Below are positions 9,332 to 17,655 of a DNA stretch of 64,000 nt, piece after piece (the stretch's first letter is position 1; every line of letters begins with the position of its first letter). The position numbers and the translations under genes are program-made. The notes under the pieces are model-generated. The model made no database searches. It saw only the letters and a program-made list of their open reading frames with translations, and was not told the DNA's origin. This DNA is from Bacillota bacterium (GTDB lineage: Bacteria > Bacillota > Clostridia > Lachnospirales > Lachnospiraceae), in NCBI GenBank assembly GCA_023421075.1, contig JAEZUM010000051.1:62001-126000 (forward strand), in the 5' to 3' direction.

Positions 9332-10696
9332 TTATGCCGGTTCTCTCGAGGTAAGTATCTTCTTAAATCGAAGTGCGAAGGTTGATATGGTGGCTGTAAC
9401 GGCAATAAAATCAGCTACCGGTTCCGCAAAGAATACAGCAAACACCTTATCCTCAAAGAAGAGCGGCATTATGTAGATCAGTGGTATCAACAAGATCATC
9501 TTACGAAGTAAAGCCAAAAGTATGGATACCTTTGCCTGTCCAAGTGCCAGAAAAGTCTGCTGACAACAGGTCTGCATGCTCATCAGAAAGGCGATCGGCA
9601 TAAATATCCTTAAGGCCCAGCTGGTATAACGTATCAGCTCCGCCTTCGAGTTGAACAGAGAAATAAACTGCTCCGGAAACAGCATCATCAATAACCATAT
9701 GAATGTACAATAGCTGAAGGCATAGATGACCAACAGTCGAAAGGTTGCCTTTACTCTATCTGTCCTCCTTGCACCGAAATTGTAGCTGATAATGGGTTGT
9801 GCTCCCTGACACAATCCATGGATAGGCATGAATTGAATCTGTGTCAGACTCATTAGAATTGTCATTGCTCCAACAGCAATATCTCCACCATATCGTTGCA
9901 AGGAGGTATTGAAGGCTATACTCAATAGGCTTTCCGTAGACTGCATAATAAAGGGTGACAAGCCCAGCATAATTACCGGGGAGATGATTGCCCTATGTAA
10001 TTTCATATATTTACGCCTAATCTTCAGCTTTGTACGGCTTCCGGTAAGAAAGCGCAGTACCCATAAGGCTGAGACGCTCTGAGATATTACGGTGGCAATT
10101 GCTGCACCTTCGACACCCATATCAAGGCCAAAGATCAGGATCGGGTCAAGAATAATATTCAGAGCAGCGCCGATGGCTACTGTCATCATACTTATTTTAG
10201 AGAAACCCTGTGTCGTGATAAAGCTATTCAACCCCATTGCCAGCTGAACAAAGATGGTACCACAGACATAGATATTCAGATAACGAAGAGCATAGGGTAG
10301 CGTTTTGGCACTTGCACCAAACATCAAGAGCAAGGGTTTATTGGTAGATAGAAAAACAATCGTAAGAAGGGCAGATATTACGAGCAATGCCGTAAAGCAA
10401 TTACCCAGAATATTCTCCGCGGTCATATCATCCCTCTCTCCCATTTTTATCGCGGCACGGGGAGCTCCACCCATTCCGATCAAAGCACTAAAGGCAGAGA
10501 TGATCATAATAATCGGGAAAGTAACCCCAACTCCGGTCAGAGCAGTTGCACCGATCTGCGGGATATGTCCAATGTAGATACGATCCACAATATTATAGAG
10601 GATGTTCACCAACTGAGCTATAATCGCCGGTATGGCCATACTCAACAACAATCTGCCAATACTTTTTTCGCCTAACGCATTCTCTGTCTTATTCAT
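9332..10696 (-). CDS. MATE family efflux transporter
   Basis: A 454-residue, 12-helix protein of the MATE family, typically a sodium- or proton-driven exporter of cationic drugs or metabolites. The opening segment (IGRLLLSMAIPAIIAQLVN, then YNIVDRIYIGH) is diagnostic, as is the QGAQPIISYNFGA motif at mid-protein, the pseudo-repeat of the two bundles. I moved the start from a TTG at 10756 to the ATG at 10696, which has AGGAAAG upstream and removes an untypical Cys-rich 20-residue leader. It converges on the ABC gene with only 11 bases between stops. Substrate unknown. Confidence 0.92.
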   Translation of the reverse strand: MNKTENALGEKSIGRLLLSMAIPAIIAQLVNILYNIVDRIYIGHIPQIGATALTGVGVTFPIIMIISAFSALIGMGGAPRAAIKMGERDDMTAENILGNCFTALLVISALLTIVFLSTNKPLLLMFGASAKTLPYALRYLNIYVCGTIFVQLAMGLNSFITTQGFSKISMMTVAIGAALNIILDPILIFGLDMGVEGAAIATVISQSVSALWVLRFLTGSRTKLKIRRKYMKLHRAIISPVIMLGLSPFIMQSTESLLSIAFNTSLQRYGGDIAVGAMTILMSLTQIQFMPIHGLCQGAQPIISYNFGARRTDRVKATFRLLVIYAFSYCTFIWLLMMLFPEQFISLFNSKAELIRYTSWALRIFMPIAFLMSMQTCCQQTFLALGQAKVSILLALLRKMILLIPLIYIMPLFFEDKVFAVFFAEPVADFIAVTATISTFALRFKKILTSREPA

Positions 10697-10851
10697 CCGT
10701 TCATCACTTTCCTGATATTTTCCCAAATCTAAGATTAATCCACAGCATACACTCAAGCAAGCTCAAATATCCACAGCAGGAATGCCACTCCGTGTACAAC
10801 TAAATATACATATCATTAATGAAATGCAAAATCATCCGATCCGTTGTACTG

Positions 10852-11103
10852 TTATTGTATTATAACAAACGTTAGCCCACCCTCTAGAAATTGAACAGAA
10901 ATACCCCTACCCGCAAAGTACTCCGCTATAACAGACTGCATCTCCTCATAATGCCCCTCACAGGAGCAGCTGCTCATCGGTTCAATCCAAAAGCTCTGAC
11001 TGCCACAGGCATCTCTCATATGTAATTTAAAGCTCAGGTCTTTTTCCTCAAGTAAATGATTGACTTCAATAATATCATTGTAAATCACTATTATTCTTCC
11101 CAT
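10852..11103 (-). CDS. Small cytosolic protein, RDAC-type
   Basis: An 83-residue protein with a conserved-looking MRDACGSQSFWIEP core (about residues 29-42) and a Cys pair in SCSCEGHY. I believe it matches the small clostridial 'RDAC' family, but its function is not known to me. The cysteines at 33, 46 and 48 could bind a metal; this is inference. A GGAG ribosome site precedes the ATG. It lies between a VOC protein and the MATE pump, both on the same strand, and has no signal peptide or membrane helix. Confidence 0.7.
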   Translation of the reverse strand: MGRIIVIYNDIIEVNHLLEEKDLSFKLHMRDACGSQSFWIEPMSSCSCEGHYEEMQSVIAEYFAGRGISVQFLEGGLTFVIIQ

Positions 11104-11173
11104 AACAAATGCTCCATTCCTTAATAAAAATGTGGACTAGGTAATAACCGAAACATGACGTCCAACACTCCGC

Positions 11174-11521
11174 TTACCCAGGAAAGCTTCTGAAATAAAT
11201 ATGATTTCCGTCCGGATCACAAAAATGCATGTTTCTCGCACCCCAGGGTCTGGTCGTAGGAGGTTCTATGATTGTTATCCCCATTTCATGAAGTCTATCA
11301 TATTCCTTGTCCACATCATCAACCGTAAATGCCAGGCTGATATTGTTGTTTTGATTGTTTTTCACCGCTCCGTCATTATATACCGTGATAGCCACCTGAC
11401 CCCCGATGATTAATTGATGAACCTCATCCTTATTCTCTTCTTCAATAAGAAACAGTCTGCGATAAAATTCTGCTAATCGGATTACATCATTTGTTTCAAG
11501 ACAAACCTCTGCTAAGAACAT
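11174..11521 (-). CDS. VOC (glyoxalase/bleomycin-resistance fold) protein
   Basis: A 115-residue vicinal-oxygen-chelate protein with the two beta-alpha-beta-beta-beta modules: LETNDVIRLAEFYRRLF at the start and the closing PWGARNMHFCDPDGNHIYF, which is typical of the family. Candidate metal ligands are the acidic and His residues of these strands. Members range from glyoxalases to antibiotic-modifying or sequestering proteins, and the sequence does not decide. AGGAGG lies 9 bases before the ATG. It follows the AraC gene by 26 bases, so it may be in that transcript. Confidence 0.85.
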   Translation of the reverse strand: MFLAEVCLETNDVIRLAEFYRRLFLIEEENKDEVHQLIIGGQVAITVYNDGAVKNNQNNNISLAFTVDDVDKEYDRLHEMGITIIEPPTTRPWGARNMHFCDPDGNHIYFRSFPG

Positions 11522-11547
11522 CGTGTCATTCCTCCTTTCTAAGTCTG

Positions 11548-12390
11548 CTAATCGAGAAACATAGCATTCTTTGGTATTGTATTAAACGCTTTCTTAAATG
11601 CTCTGGAAAAGGTCGAATAGTTCTTAAAACCGCTTTGGAAGCAAGCTTCTGTAATCGAGCAGCCATTCTGAACCAGATTCTTCGCCAAAAGTAATCTCTT
11701 TTCCGTAATATAATTTCCTATGGTATATCCGGTCTCCTCTTTAAAGAAATGCATTAAATAATATCGACTCAGATAGAACCTAGCCGATAGGGAATCGATG
11801 GACATCTCTTCTCCCAGATGTTCGTTGATATAATCCAGAATCTGCACCAGCTTTGCATTATCCTTCGCGGAGTCCAGGTAATTAATATGATTGAGTATCG
11901 CGGTACGGTTGAGTTGAATCATAAATTCCAGGAACAGAATCTTCTGATAAAGCTCCTTCCCAAAGGCATGATCTGAGAAGGAATGCTCCAGCTCCTGACA
12001 TACCTGATACAGCTTACTTCTCTCCATGGAGTGAATTCGCAGTACATTAGAATGCTCCTGCTTTGAGCGATTGAAGCAATAGTTAAGATCATATTCTTCT
12101 TCCGAGAAGGTGGTAAGAAATTGAGGCGATACATAGATGATTATCCTCTCATAGGCAGAGTTATCAAGAACGGACGGCCTGTGAATCTCACCGGCATTAA
12201 TCAGCACAATATCATAGGGCTGTAGCTCATAGCTCTTTCCTTCGATGGTATAATTGATATTGCCGCTGATAAATATAATTATCTTATTGAAGTCATGGTA
12301 ATGAAATTCGAATTCCTTGCGCTGTCGGTCCACGAGATGAAAGATCTTAAAATCATGATTCAGATAACCTGCTTTTTCAAAATTAATCAT
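11548..12390 (-). CDS. AraC family transcriptional regulator
   Basis: A 280-residue regulator with an N-terminal cupin sensor (FHYHDFNKIIIFISGNINYTIEGKSYELQPYDIVLINAGEIHRP spans about 30-75) and two C-terminal helix-turn-helix motifs (MSIDSLSARFYLSRYYLMHFFK and ITEACFQSGFKNYSTFSRAFKK as consecutive halves, about 195-275). The start at 12390 has GGAGG 6 bases upstream; the frame's first ATG at 12402 overlaps that ribosome site. It is divergent from dapA, sharing a 197-base intergenic region, so it may regulate that gene. The effector is unknown; cupin AraC proteins commonly sense sugars or related small molecules. Confidence 0.9.
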   Translation of the reverse strand: MINFEKAGYLNHDFKIFHLVDRQRKEFEFHYHDFNKIIIFISGNINYTIEGKSYELQPYDIVLINAGEIHRPSVLDNSAYERIIIYVSPQFLTTFSEEEYDLNYCFNRSKQEHSNVLRIHSMERSKLYQVCQELEHSFSDHAFGKELYQKILFLEFMIQLNRTAILNHINYLDSAKDNAKLVQILDYINEHLGEEMSIDSLSARFYLSRYYLMHFFKEETGYTIGNYITEKRLLLAKNLVQNGCSITEACFQSGFKNYSTFSRAFKKAFNTIPKNAMFLD

Positions 12391-12587
12391 ACCAACCTCC
12401 ATGAAATATCTTAACCAACATTATAAAGCATTATATGCAATATTCAAAGCATTATTATGCTATTTTATTTAAATAATGTTGTATAAAATAATAATATAGA
12501 ATGCGAATTACTGTAAAGTTCTCTGTTGATATGCAAAATACTACCTCAGTTTACATGATTCGCAATTGCTTTAAGGAGGTATTTTCT

Positions 12588-13475
12588 ATGCAGCTTACCG
12601 GTGTCTGGTTACCGATTATAACGCCATTCAAAGATGATAAAATAGATTTCAAATCCTATAAAAGGCTGATTGAACATTACTCAGAGAAGGGAATCAGTGG
12701 ATTTATTCCTCTTGGTACTACAGGTGAGATACCCACACTCAGTGATTACGAATTTGAAGAAATGATAGAACGCACCATGGATTATAATAAGAAGCGTCTG
12801 CCTGTTTATGTAGGGATCGGAGGTAATTATACCGCAAATGTGATCAAGAAGGTAAAAATTGCTGAATATTATGACATTCAGGGTATCCTGTCTGTCTGCC
12901 CTTATTATAACAAACCGAGTCAGGATGGGATCTATGCACATTTCAAAGCCATTGCAGATGAAACTGATCTGAATATGATCGTTTATAATATTCCTTACCG
13001 CACCGGCGTAAATATTGAAAATGACACAATCTATAAGCTGGCAGAGGTTAAAAACATTATCGGTCTAAAGGATTGCTGCGGTGACATTAAGCAGAGCATG
13101 TCCCTCCTCATGAATCCTCCGAAGGATTTCTCTATTCTCTCCGGGGAGGATCTGTTATTCTATCTGACCCTTACACTGGGTGGTAACGGAGGCATTCTTG
13201 CATCCGCGCACCTAAAGACGGAGAAATTTGTAGAGGTATATCACAAGGTAAAAGCAAATGACATTGCAGGTGCCATGGAGATTTGGAAAGAGCTTTATGA
13301 TTTGATCCCTCTGTTATTCAAGGAGCCTAACCCTTCGCCAATCAAGTACTTCCTGTCTCAGACCGGGTTGATCGATTCCGATGAGGTCAGATTACCGTTA
13401 ACTACCATATCCGAGCAATTAAAACAAAAGCTGGATCGCCATATTCTTACGGTAGCTCATACCAAAGCGAGCTAA
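12588..13475 (+). CDS. dapA: Dihydrodipicolinate synthase family protein (DapA-like)
   Basis: A 295-residue class I aldolase. Visible are the GTTGEIPTLS motif that positions the catalytic threonines, YNIPYRTG carrying the Tyr and Arg that mark dihydrodipicolinate synthase, and the Schiff-base Lys in IIGLKDCCGD. In DapA the enzyme condenses pyruvate with aspartate semialdehyde for lysine and diaminopimelate. The start at 12588 has a perfect AAGGAGGT 8 bases upstream, so the 29-codon extension from 12501 is not coding. Being alone, without other lysine genes, and divergent from an AraC regulator, it may instead be a catabolic relative such as a keto-sugar-acid or sialic-acid aldolase. Confidence 0.85.
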   Translation: MQLTGVWLPIITPFKDDKIDFKSYKRLIEHYSEKGISGFIPLGTTGEIPTLSDYEFEEMIERTMDYNKKRLPVYVGIGGNYTANVIKKVKIAEYYDIQGILSVCPYYNKPSQDGIYAHFKAIADETDLNMIVYNIPYRTGVNIENDTIYKLAEVKNIIGLKDCCGDIKQSMSLLMNPPKDFSILSGEDLLFYLTLTLGGNGGILASAHLKTEKFVEVYHKVKANDIAGAMEIWKELYDLIPLLFKEPNPSPIKYFLSQTGLIDSDEVRLPLTTISEQLKQKLDRHILTVAHTKAS

Positions 13476-13510
13476 TCTGATCTATTAGTAATGAAATAGG
13501 ATTAATTAAA

Positions 13511-13577
13511 TATAGCCTGTGAGTTATTCATCCGTATCGGGAACTTGTCTCGTCGGTTAATAATCACAGGCTATTTT
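13511..13577. terminator. Bidirectional terminator between dapA and the feo operon
   Basis: Arms ATAGCCTGTGA and TCACAGGCTAT with a loop of about 40 bases, flanked by T-rich sequence on the plus side (ATTTTA) and T-rich on the minus side. It lies between the convergent ends of dapA and the feo operon and can serve both. Confidence 0.65.
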
Positions 13578-13619
13578 ACATACCTGAAAGGTATTATATT
13601 ATTGATGCAAGAGAATGCA

Positions 13620-13772
13620 TCAGTGATATCCGCAATTACCGCTACAGCCACTACAGCTGCTGCTACTTCCGCAACCACAGCCACTCTTACCTTCTTTCTT
13701 ACGTTTCCATAGATAGAAGGATACACCGGCTATCAATAAAATCACTACACCAATTACAATGATATCTGTCAT
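13620..13772 (-). CDS. FeoB-associated Cys-rich membrane protein
   Basis: A 50-residue peptide: one N-terminal membrane helix (TDIIVIGVVILLIAGVSFYL), a basic stop-transfer cluster KRKKEGK and a Cys/Ser/Gly-rich tail with six cysteines in SGCGCGSSSSCSGCSGNCG. This is the form of the FeoB-associated Cys-rich peptides, thought to help ferrous iron uptake. The start has GGAGGGTGAAG just upstream. It is the last gene of the feo operon, 10 bases after the Fur-like gene, and is followed by a terminator. The Cys count suggests metal or Fe-S binding on the cytoplasmic side; this is inference. Confidence 0.88.
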   Translation of the reverse strand: MTDIIVIGVVILLIAGVSFYLWKRKKEGKSGCGCGSSSSCSGCSGNCGYH

Positions 13773-13782
13773 CTTCACCCTC

Positions 13783-14061
13783 CTATTCTCCGATATTGAC
13801 GCTTATTCTTCGATTCACAACTCCTACCGTCTCCAAGGTCTTAACCATTCGATATACGGTTGCAACTCCAATCTTCGGATCGATGGAATTCGCATATTGA
13901 TAGATATCCTTACAGGTGTGAAACTCCTGGTTCATTATAATATCAATCACTAATTTTCGCTGTTTGGTCAGCTTTATTCCATTTGCCCTTAGCGTTTTGA
14001 ACAATTGTTCTTTACCGGAATCCGGTTTTTGCTTCGAATCTTCTAATCGTATTTCGTTCAA
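13783..14061 (-). CDS. Short Fur-family DNA-binding protein
   Basis: A 92-residue protein that corresponds only to the winged-helix half of a Fur protein: GIKLTKQRKLVIDIIM and GVATVYRMVKTLETVGVV are the recognisable Fur segments. The metal-binding dimerisation domain of normal Fur (total about 130-150 residues) is absent and the frame ends with a proper stop, with the next gene's ribosome site directly following, so it looks like a stable short form rather than decay. It starts with TTG behind AGGAGG. Located inside the feo operon after feoB, it may tune iron uptake or compete at Fur boxes; either is inference. Confidence 0.8.
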   Translation of the reverse strand: MNEIRLEDSKQKPDSGKEQLFKTLRANGIKLTKQRKLVIDIIMNQEFHTCKDIYQYANSIDPKIGVATVYRMVKTLETVGVVNRRISVNIGE

Positions 14062-14094
14062 ATATATTCCTCCTATTCTTTCACAATCCTCGGA

Positions 14095-16296
14095 TTATGC
14101 GATGAATAGACCACCAATCTGATTAATTAACAGTGCAACGACATAGGCGGTTATCATCTGCACTCCGATCCCAAAGCCTGTGAGCTTCCAGGTCTTTAAT
14201 TCTCTTTTCATTGCGCCAACTGCTGCAAAGCAGGGCATACATAACAGATTGAATACCATATAAGCATAAGCTGCCGCCTTATTTGGAATATCATCCTTCA
14301 TCGTTGTGAGTGCATTCTCATCTCCACCTTCAAAGAGTATTCCTTCTGCATAGATTGTTGCTGCTGCTTCCGAATCGTAAAAACCATCTGTAAAGCCCAG
14401 CTCCTCCAACTCCTCACCGGAATAGCCCGCGAAGAACTTCTCCAGATATTCCGGAGTAATGTCCTCATCGTATAGCTGACTAAAGGTTACAACAACATTC
14501 TCCTTTGCGATCCAACCGGTGATGATACCTACGGTTGGCCTCCAAGCACCAAAGCCTAAGGGCTTGAATATCGGTGCTATGACACTGCTGCCTACGGCGA
14601 GGAAGCTATCATCCATCTCGCTCATGATACTTCCGTTCTCATTCACCTCTGCATTCTTACCATTGAAGGAATCAAGGTTAAAATTAGAAAGTACCCATAA
14701 CAAGATCGTGGAAAGAAAGATTATGGTACCTGCCTTGATGGCAAAATCTTTAATTTTCTCTACCACATGAATTAATATGCTTCTTCCGGTAGGAATGCGA
14801 TACTGAGGAAGCTCCATTACAAAATTGGAGGTCTCAGACTTATATACAAATTTATTTAGCAATAGGGACACGATAATTGCAACCACGATACTGAGCATGT
14901 AGAGGGAATAAGTCACTAAGGTCTTATTGCTGTCTGCAAATATAACAGACACAAACAAGGCAAAGATCGGAAGCTTAGCACCACAAGGCATAAAGCCGGT
15001 AATTATTGTGGTAATTCTGCGATCCTTTTCGGACTCCAGGGTTCTGGTTGATGTAATTGCCGGAACTCCGCATCCAAACCCCATTAACAGTGGTATGAAG
15101 GAGCGACCGGATAAGCCAAAGCGACGGAAGATTCGATCCATAACAAAAGCTACTCTTGCCATATAACCGCTATCCTCGAGTACCGAAATCAGAAGGAACA
15201 GTACCAATACCAAGGGAATGAAACCGATAACTGCACCAATTCCACTCATGATGCCGTCAATGACCAGAGAGTATACCCAAGGTGATGCATCCATGAGTAA
15301 CAGCTCCATCCATCCCGTCAGGACACCCCATCCGGTCTCCGCCAACCCTGCCAGCCAGATACCGGGACTTGGAAGTCCTTCGATGAATAAGAAATTCTCA
15401 CTGAAGGTACAAGCAAAAAGCAAATACATCACTACTGCAAATACAGGGATAGCCAAGAAGCGGTTAGTAAGCAGCTTATCCAATTTATCGGATCCTGTTT
15501 CTACATGGCCGGTGACAGACTTCTTAACAGCTTCCTTCACCAGCTTTGCTATGTACTGATATCTGAGGTCGGCAATCTTAGCCTCCAGATCCAATCCTGT
15601 TTTTTGCTCTGTATGTTCAATCAATGCTTTGATTGATTTCCTTCGATTTTCCTCCAGCTCCTCAAAGACAACCTCATCTGCTTCGACTAATTTCAGAGCC
15701 TTCCAATAGGTCTCTTCTTCTGTTGTCTCATCAAGCTGCTTCCTTACTTCTTCAATAATTTCCTTTACCTGTCCATCGAACAGTTCCGGTCTTTTCGTTA
15801 ATTGTTTACTCTCTGCAACCCTCGCTGCTGCCTTCATCAGGTCATCCATTCCCTTACCGTTTCTTGCAACGATGCCAACAACCGGAACACCCAGGAGCTT
15901 CTCCAGCTTCTCAAGGTCAATCTTATCACCCCTGGCTGCCACCTCATCCATCATGTTAATTGCTACGACCATGGGAACTCTGGTTTCCATAATCTGAAGG
16001 GTCAGATAAAGATTACGCTCTATGCTGGTTCCGTCCAAAATGTTAATAACCACATCCGGTCTTTCTTTTACGATATAGTCTCTTGCTATGATCTCCTCCG
16101 CTGAATATGGAGAGAGTGAGTATGTACCGGGAAGGTCGAGAATAGTCATATCCTTATTCTTTCGATAAATACCTTCCTTCTTATCCACAGTTACACCCGG
16201 CCAGTTTCCTACATGCTGCCTTGCACCGGTTAGTTCGTTAAACAGAGTTGTTTTCCCGCAATTAGGATTACCCGCTAATGCAATAATATAAGACAT
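14095..16296 (-). CDS. feoB: Ferrous iron transporter FeoB
   Basis: A 733-residue FeoB. The N-terminal G domain has GNPNCGKTTLFN (about 8-19), switch G3 DLPGTYSLSPYS and G4 NMMD, followed by a helical GDI-like domain (about 165-270). The membrane part starts near residue 285 with paired Gate motifs (GFGCGVPAI and MPCFAAVGAM contain the conserved Cys residues). It moves Fe(II) across the membrane using GTP. The ribosome site AGGAGG is 7 bases before the ATG. It lies 14 bases after the second feoA and shares the Fur-controlled promoter at 16847-16875. Full length, no damage seen. Confidence 0.97.
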   Translation of the reverse strand: MSYIIALAGNPNCGKTTLFNELTGARQHVGNWPGVTVDKKEGIYRKNKDMTILDLPGTYSLSPYSAEEIIARDYIVKERPDVVINILDGTSIERNLYLTLQIMETRVPMVVAINMMDEVAARGDKIDLEKLEKLLGVPVVGIVARNGKGMDDLMKAAARVAESKQLTKRPELFDGQVKEIIEEVRKQLDETTEEETYWKALKLVEADEVVFEELEENRRKSIKALIEHTEQKTGLDLEAKIADLRYQYIAKLVKEAVKKSVTGHVETGSDKLDKLLTNRFLAIPVFAVVMYLLFACTFSENFLFIEGLPSPGIWLAGLAETGWGVLTGWMELLLMDASPWVYSLVIDGIMSGIGAVIGFIPLVLVLFLLISVLEDSGYMARVAFVMDRIFRRFGLSGRSFIPLLMGFGCGVPAITSTRTLESEKDRRITTIITGFMPCGAKLPIFALFVSVIFADSNKTLVTYSLYMLSIVVAIIVSLLLNKFVYKSETSNFVMELPQYRIPTGRSILIHVVEKIKDFAIKAGTIIFLSTILLWVLSNFNLDSFNGKNAEVNENGSIMSEMDDSFLAVGSSVIAPIFKPLGFGAWRPTVGIITGWIAKENVVVTFSQLYDEDITPEYLEKFFAGYSGEELEELGFTDGFYDSEAAATIYAEGILFEGGDENALTTMKDDIPNKAAAYAYMVFNLLCMPCFAAVGAMKRELKTWKLTGFGIGVQMITAYVVALLINQIGGLFIA

Positions 16297-16310
16297 GTCT
16301 TTCCTCCTGA

Positions 16311-16529
16311 TTATTCAACAATGATTTGAATGGCTTCACTTTTTCGAAGGCTTAATTCATAACCACGTATATTCACCTCAATAGGGTCACCTAAGGGTGC
16401 TACCTTGATAACCTTCACCATCGCTCCAGGAGTAACTCCCATATCCATAATCCTCTTTCTTACCGGCCCCTTCTCTCCGATTGATGTAACAATACCTTCC
16501 TGTCCGGGCTTCAGATCCTTTAGCGTCAT
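16311..16529 (-). CDS. feoA: FeoA family protein (second copy in operon)
   Basis: A 72-residue SH3-like FeoA protein: TLKDLKPGQEGIVTSIG opening and the GAMVKVIKVAPLGDPIEV segment are typical. FeoA is a small cytosolic partner that binds the FeoB complex. A GGAGG site lies 6 bases before the ATG. It is separated from the upstream feoA by 47 bases and from feoB by 14. Two FeoA proteins before one FeoB is a common clostridial arrangement and may give a heteromeric partner. Confidence 0.93.
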   Translation of the reverse strand: MTLKDLKPGQEGIVTSIGEKGPVRKRIMDMGVTPGAMVKVIKVAPLGDPIEVNIRGYELSLRKSEAIQIIVE

Positions 16530-16576
16530 AACTTTCCTCCAATATTTTAGCTTTTTATTGTAAATTGATTTATATA

Positions 16577-16795
16577 TTACTCGACTATAATCATGGAGGC
16601 AAGACCACGATTCAAGGCAATCTTCACACCCTTAATCATAAGGATCAGGCCGCTTGGGTTCTCCCCGATCACCTGTACCTTCTCGCCTTTGATAAATCCA
16701 AGATCTCTTAGGTGCTTCTTCATCTCATCCTTACCACGAAATTCCGATACTCTTCTGATTTCACCGATACTTACCATTGCTAGAGACATATTCAT
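16577..16795 (-). CDS. feoA: FeoA family protein (first gene of feo operon)
   Basis: A 72-residue FeoA-type SH3 protein with the features RRVSEFRGKDEMKKHLRDLG and KGEKVQVIGENPSGLILMI. It is about as long as the second copy but diverged from it, so the pair is not a recent duplication. It is the first gene behind the Fur-box promoter and its leader carries the downstream Fur box 20 bases before the start. The first ATG is kept, with AGGAAAGG-like ribosome sequence upstream; an in-frame ATG two codons later is also possible. Confidence 0.92.
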   Translation of the reverse strand: MNMSLAMVSIGEIRRVSEFRGKDEMKKHLRDLGFIKGEKVQVIGENPSGLILMIKGVKIALNRGLASMIIVE

Positions 16796-16814
16796 TCCTG
16801 CCTTTCCTTCTTCA

Positions 16815-16829
16815 TGATAATGATTATCA
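16815..16829 (-). promoter_or_regulatory. Fur box (perfect 7-1-7) downstream of feo promoter
   Basis: TGATAATGATTATCA is a perfect 7-1-7 inverted repeat equal to the Bacillus-type Fur consensus. It lies just after the expected transcription start of the feo operon and 20 bases before the first feoA, where bound Fur would block transcription. Confidence 0.85.
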
Positions 16830-16846
16830 TTTCCATATCATCTGTT

Positions 16847-16875
16847 ATCATATGGTAAATCAAGAGAAAAGTCAA
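16847..16875 (-). promoter_or_regulatory. Promoter of the feo operon
   Basis: Minus strand TTGACT (16870-16875), 17-base spacer, TATGAT (16847-16852): a near-consensus sigma-A promoter. It is sandwiched between two Fur-box-like palindromes, which supports iron-dependent repression. Confidence 0.85.
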
Positions 16876-16882
16876 GTGTTTT

Positions 16883-16897
16883 TGATACTGATTCTCA
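16883..16897 (-). promoter_or_regulatory. Second, imperfect Fur box upstream of the feo -35
   Basis: TGATACTGATTCTCA keeps 13 of 15 positions of the perfect box at 16815 and the same 7-1-7 layout. It abuts the -35 on its upstream side, so two Fur dimers could clamp the promoter. Confidence 0.65.
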
Positions 16898-16916
16898 TTT
16901 ATTTAGAAAGTATGTC

Positions 16917-16958
16917 AAAAAAATATCGATAAACGCATACAAAATACGTTTACCGATA
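16917..16958 (-). terminator. Intrinsic terminator after the HAD gene
   Basis: Arms TATCGATAAACG and CGTTTACCGATA pair over 12 bases with one mismatch (11-base loop), and on the minus strand the hairpin is followed by a run of seven T. It ends the GNAT-HAD transcript just ahead of the feo promoter. Confidence 0.7.
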
Positions 16959-17029
16959 TACATCTGATGCAAACCAAGCGATTCTTTTATACTCAGGCAC
17001 CGGTCTGCAATATTATCTTATTTTGTTAA

Positions 17030-17635
17030 TTATATTGAAACGCCTAGTTCTCTTAGCTCTGCGATGCTCTGTTCATAACTCATGACTTGAATTGTGTGGA
17101 AGCCGAAGGGCTTTGCACCTTCCAGATTATCCGCCAAATCATCCAGAAATACTGCTTCACATGGATTGATACTGTATTTATCGATCAGGGTCTGATAGAT
17201 TTTGGGCTCAGGCTTAATTGATTTTACTTCGTAAGATATTACTCCTCCGTCAACATAGTTGATAAATTCAAAGGTAGGCTTGCTTAGCGTGAAATGCTTT
17301 TTACTGTAATTGGATAAAAGGTAGACCTTATATCCGTTTTCTTTTAAGCCCTTCACAAAATCCTTTGCATAATCGTATTCCTTTACGATCTTATCAAAGG
17401 AATGAAAGAATGATAAAATCTCCTCCTTTAACTCCGGATCCTTAGCAATACTTTCTTCAATCAGCTCCTCTTCCTCTCGTTCGCCGCGATCCCATTCATT
17501 CCAAAAGCCACTTAATACAGTCGCTTTTGCTATGCGATCTCTGACTCCCTGAGCATAACCACAATCCATCAGATATTCCTTCCAGCGAAAATGAGCTAAA
17601 ACATTTCCTATATCGAGTACAATCGTTGTAATCAT
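17030..17635 (-). CDS. HAD family hydrolase (YihX-like phosphatase)
   Basis: A 201-residue HAD-IA hydrolase. Motif I is DIGNVLAHF, with Gly in place of the second Asp as in YihX-type sugar-phosphate phosphatases; motif II is LLSNYS, motif III the Lys in SIKPEPKIY and motif IV FLDDLADN. It probably dephosphorylates a small phosphorylated metabolite. The start at 17635 follows an AGGGGAA sequence; the frame open to 17719 would overlap the GNAT gene and adds an untypical basic leader. It is 20 bases downstream of the GNAT gene and the unit ends at a terminator. Confidence 0.88.
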   Translation of the reverse strand: MITTIVLDIGNVLAHFRWKEYLMDCGYAQGVRDRIAKATVLSGFWNEWDRGEREEEELIEESIAKDPELKEEILSFFHSFDKIVKEYDYAKDFVKGLKENGYKVYLLSNYSKKHFTLSKPTFEFINYVDGGVISYEVKSIKPEPKIYQTLIDKYSINPCEAVFLDDLADNLEGAKPFGFHTIQVMSYEQSIAELRELGVSI

Positions 17636-17655
17636 GTTCGTCTGCTTCCCCTTCC

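Noticed and set aside
12501..12587. Extended N-terminus of DapA
   Set aside because: A perfect AAGGAGGT site sits 8 bases before the ATG at 12588, and the normal DapA length (about 290-295) starts there.
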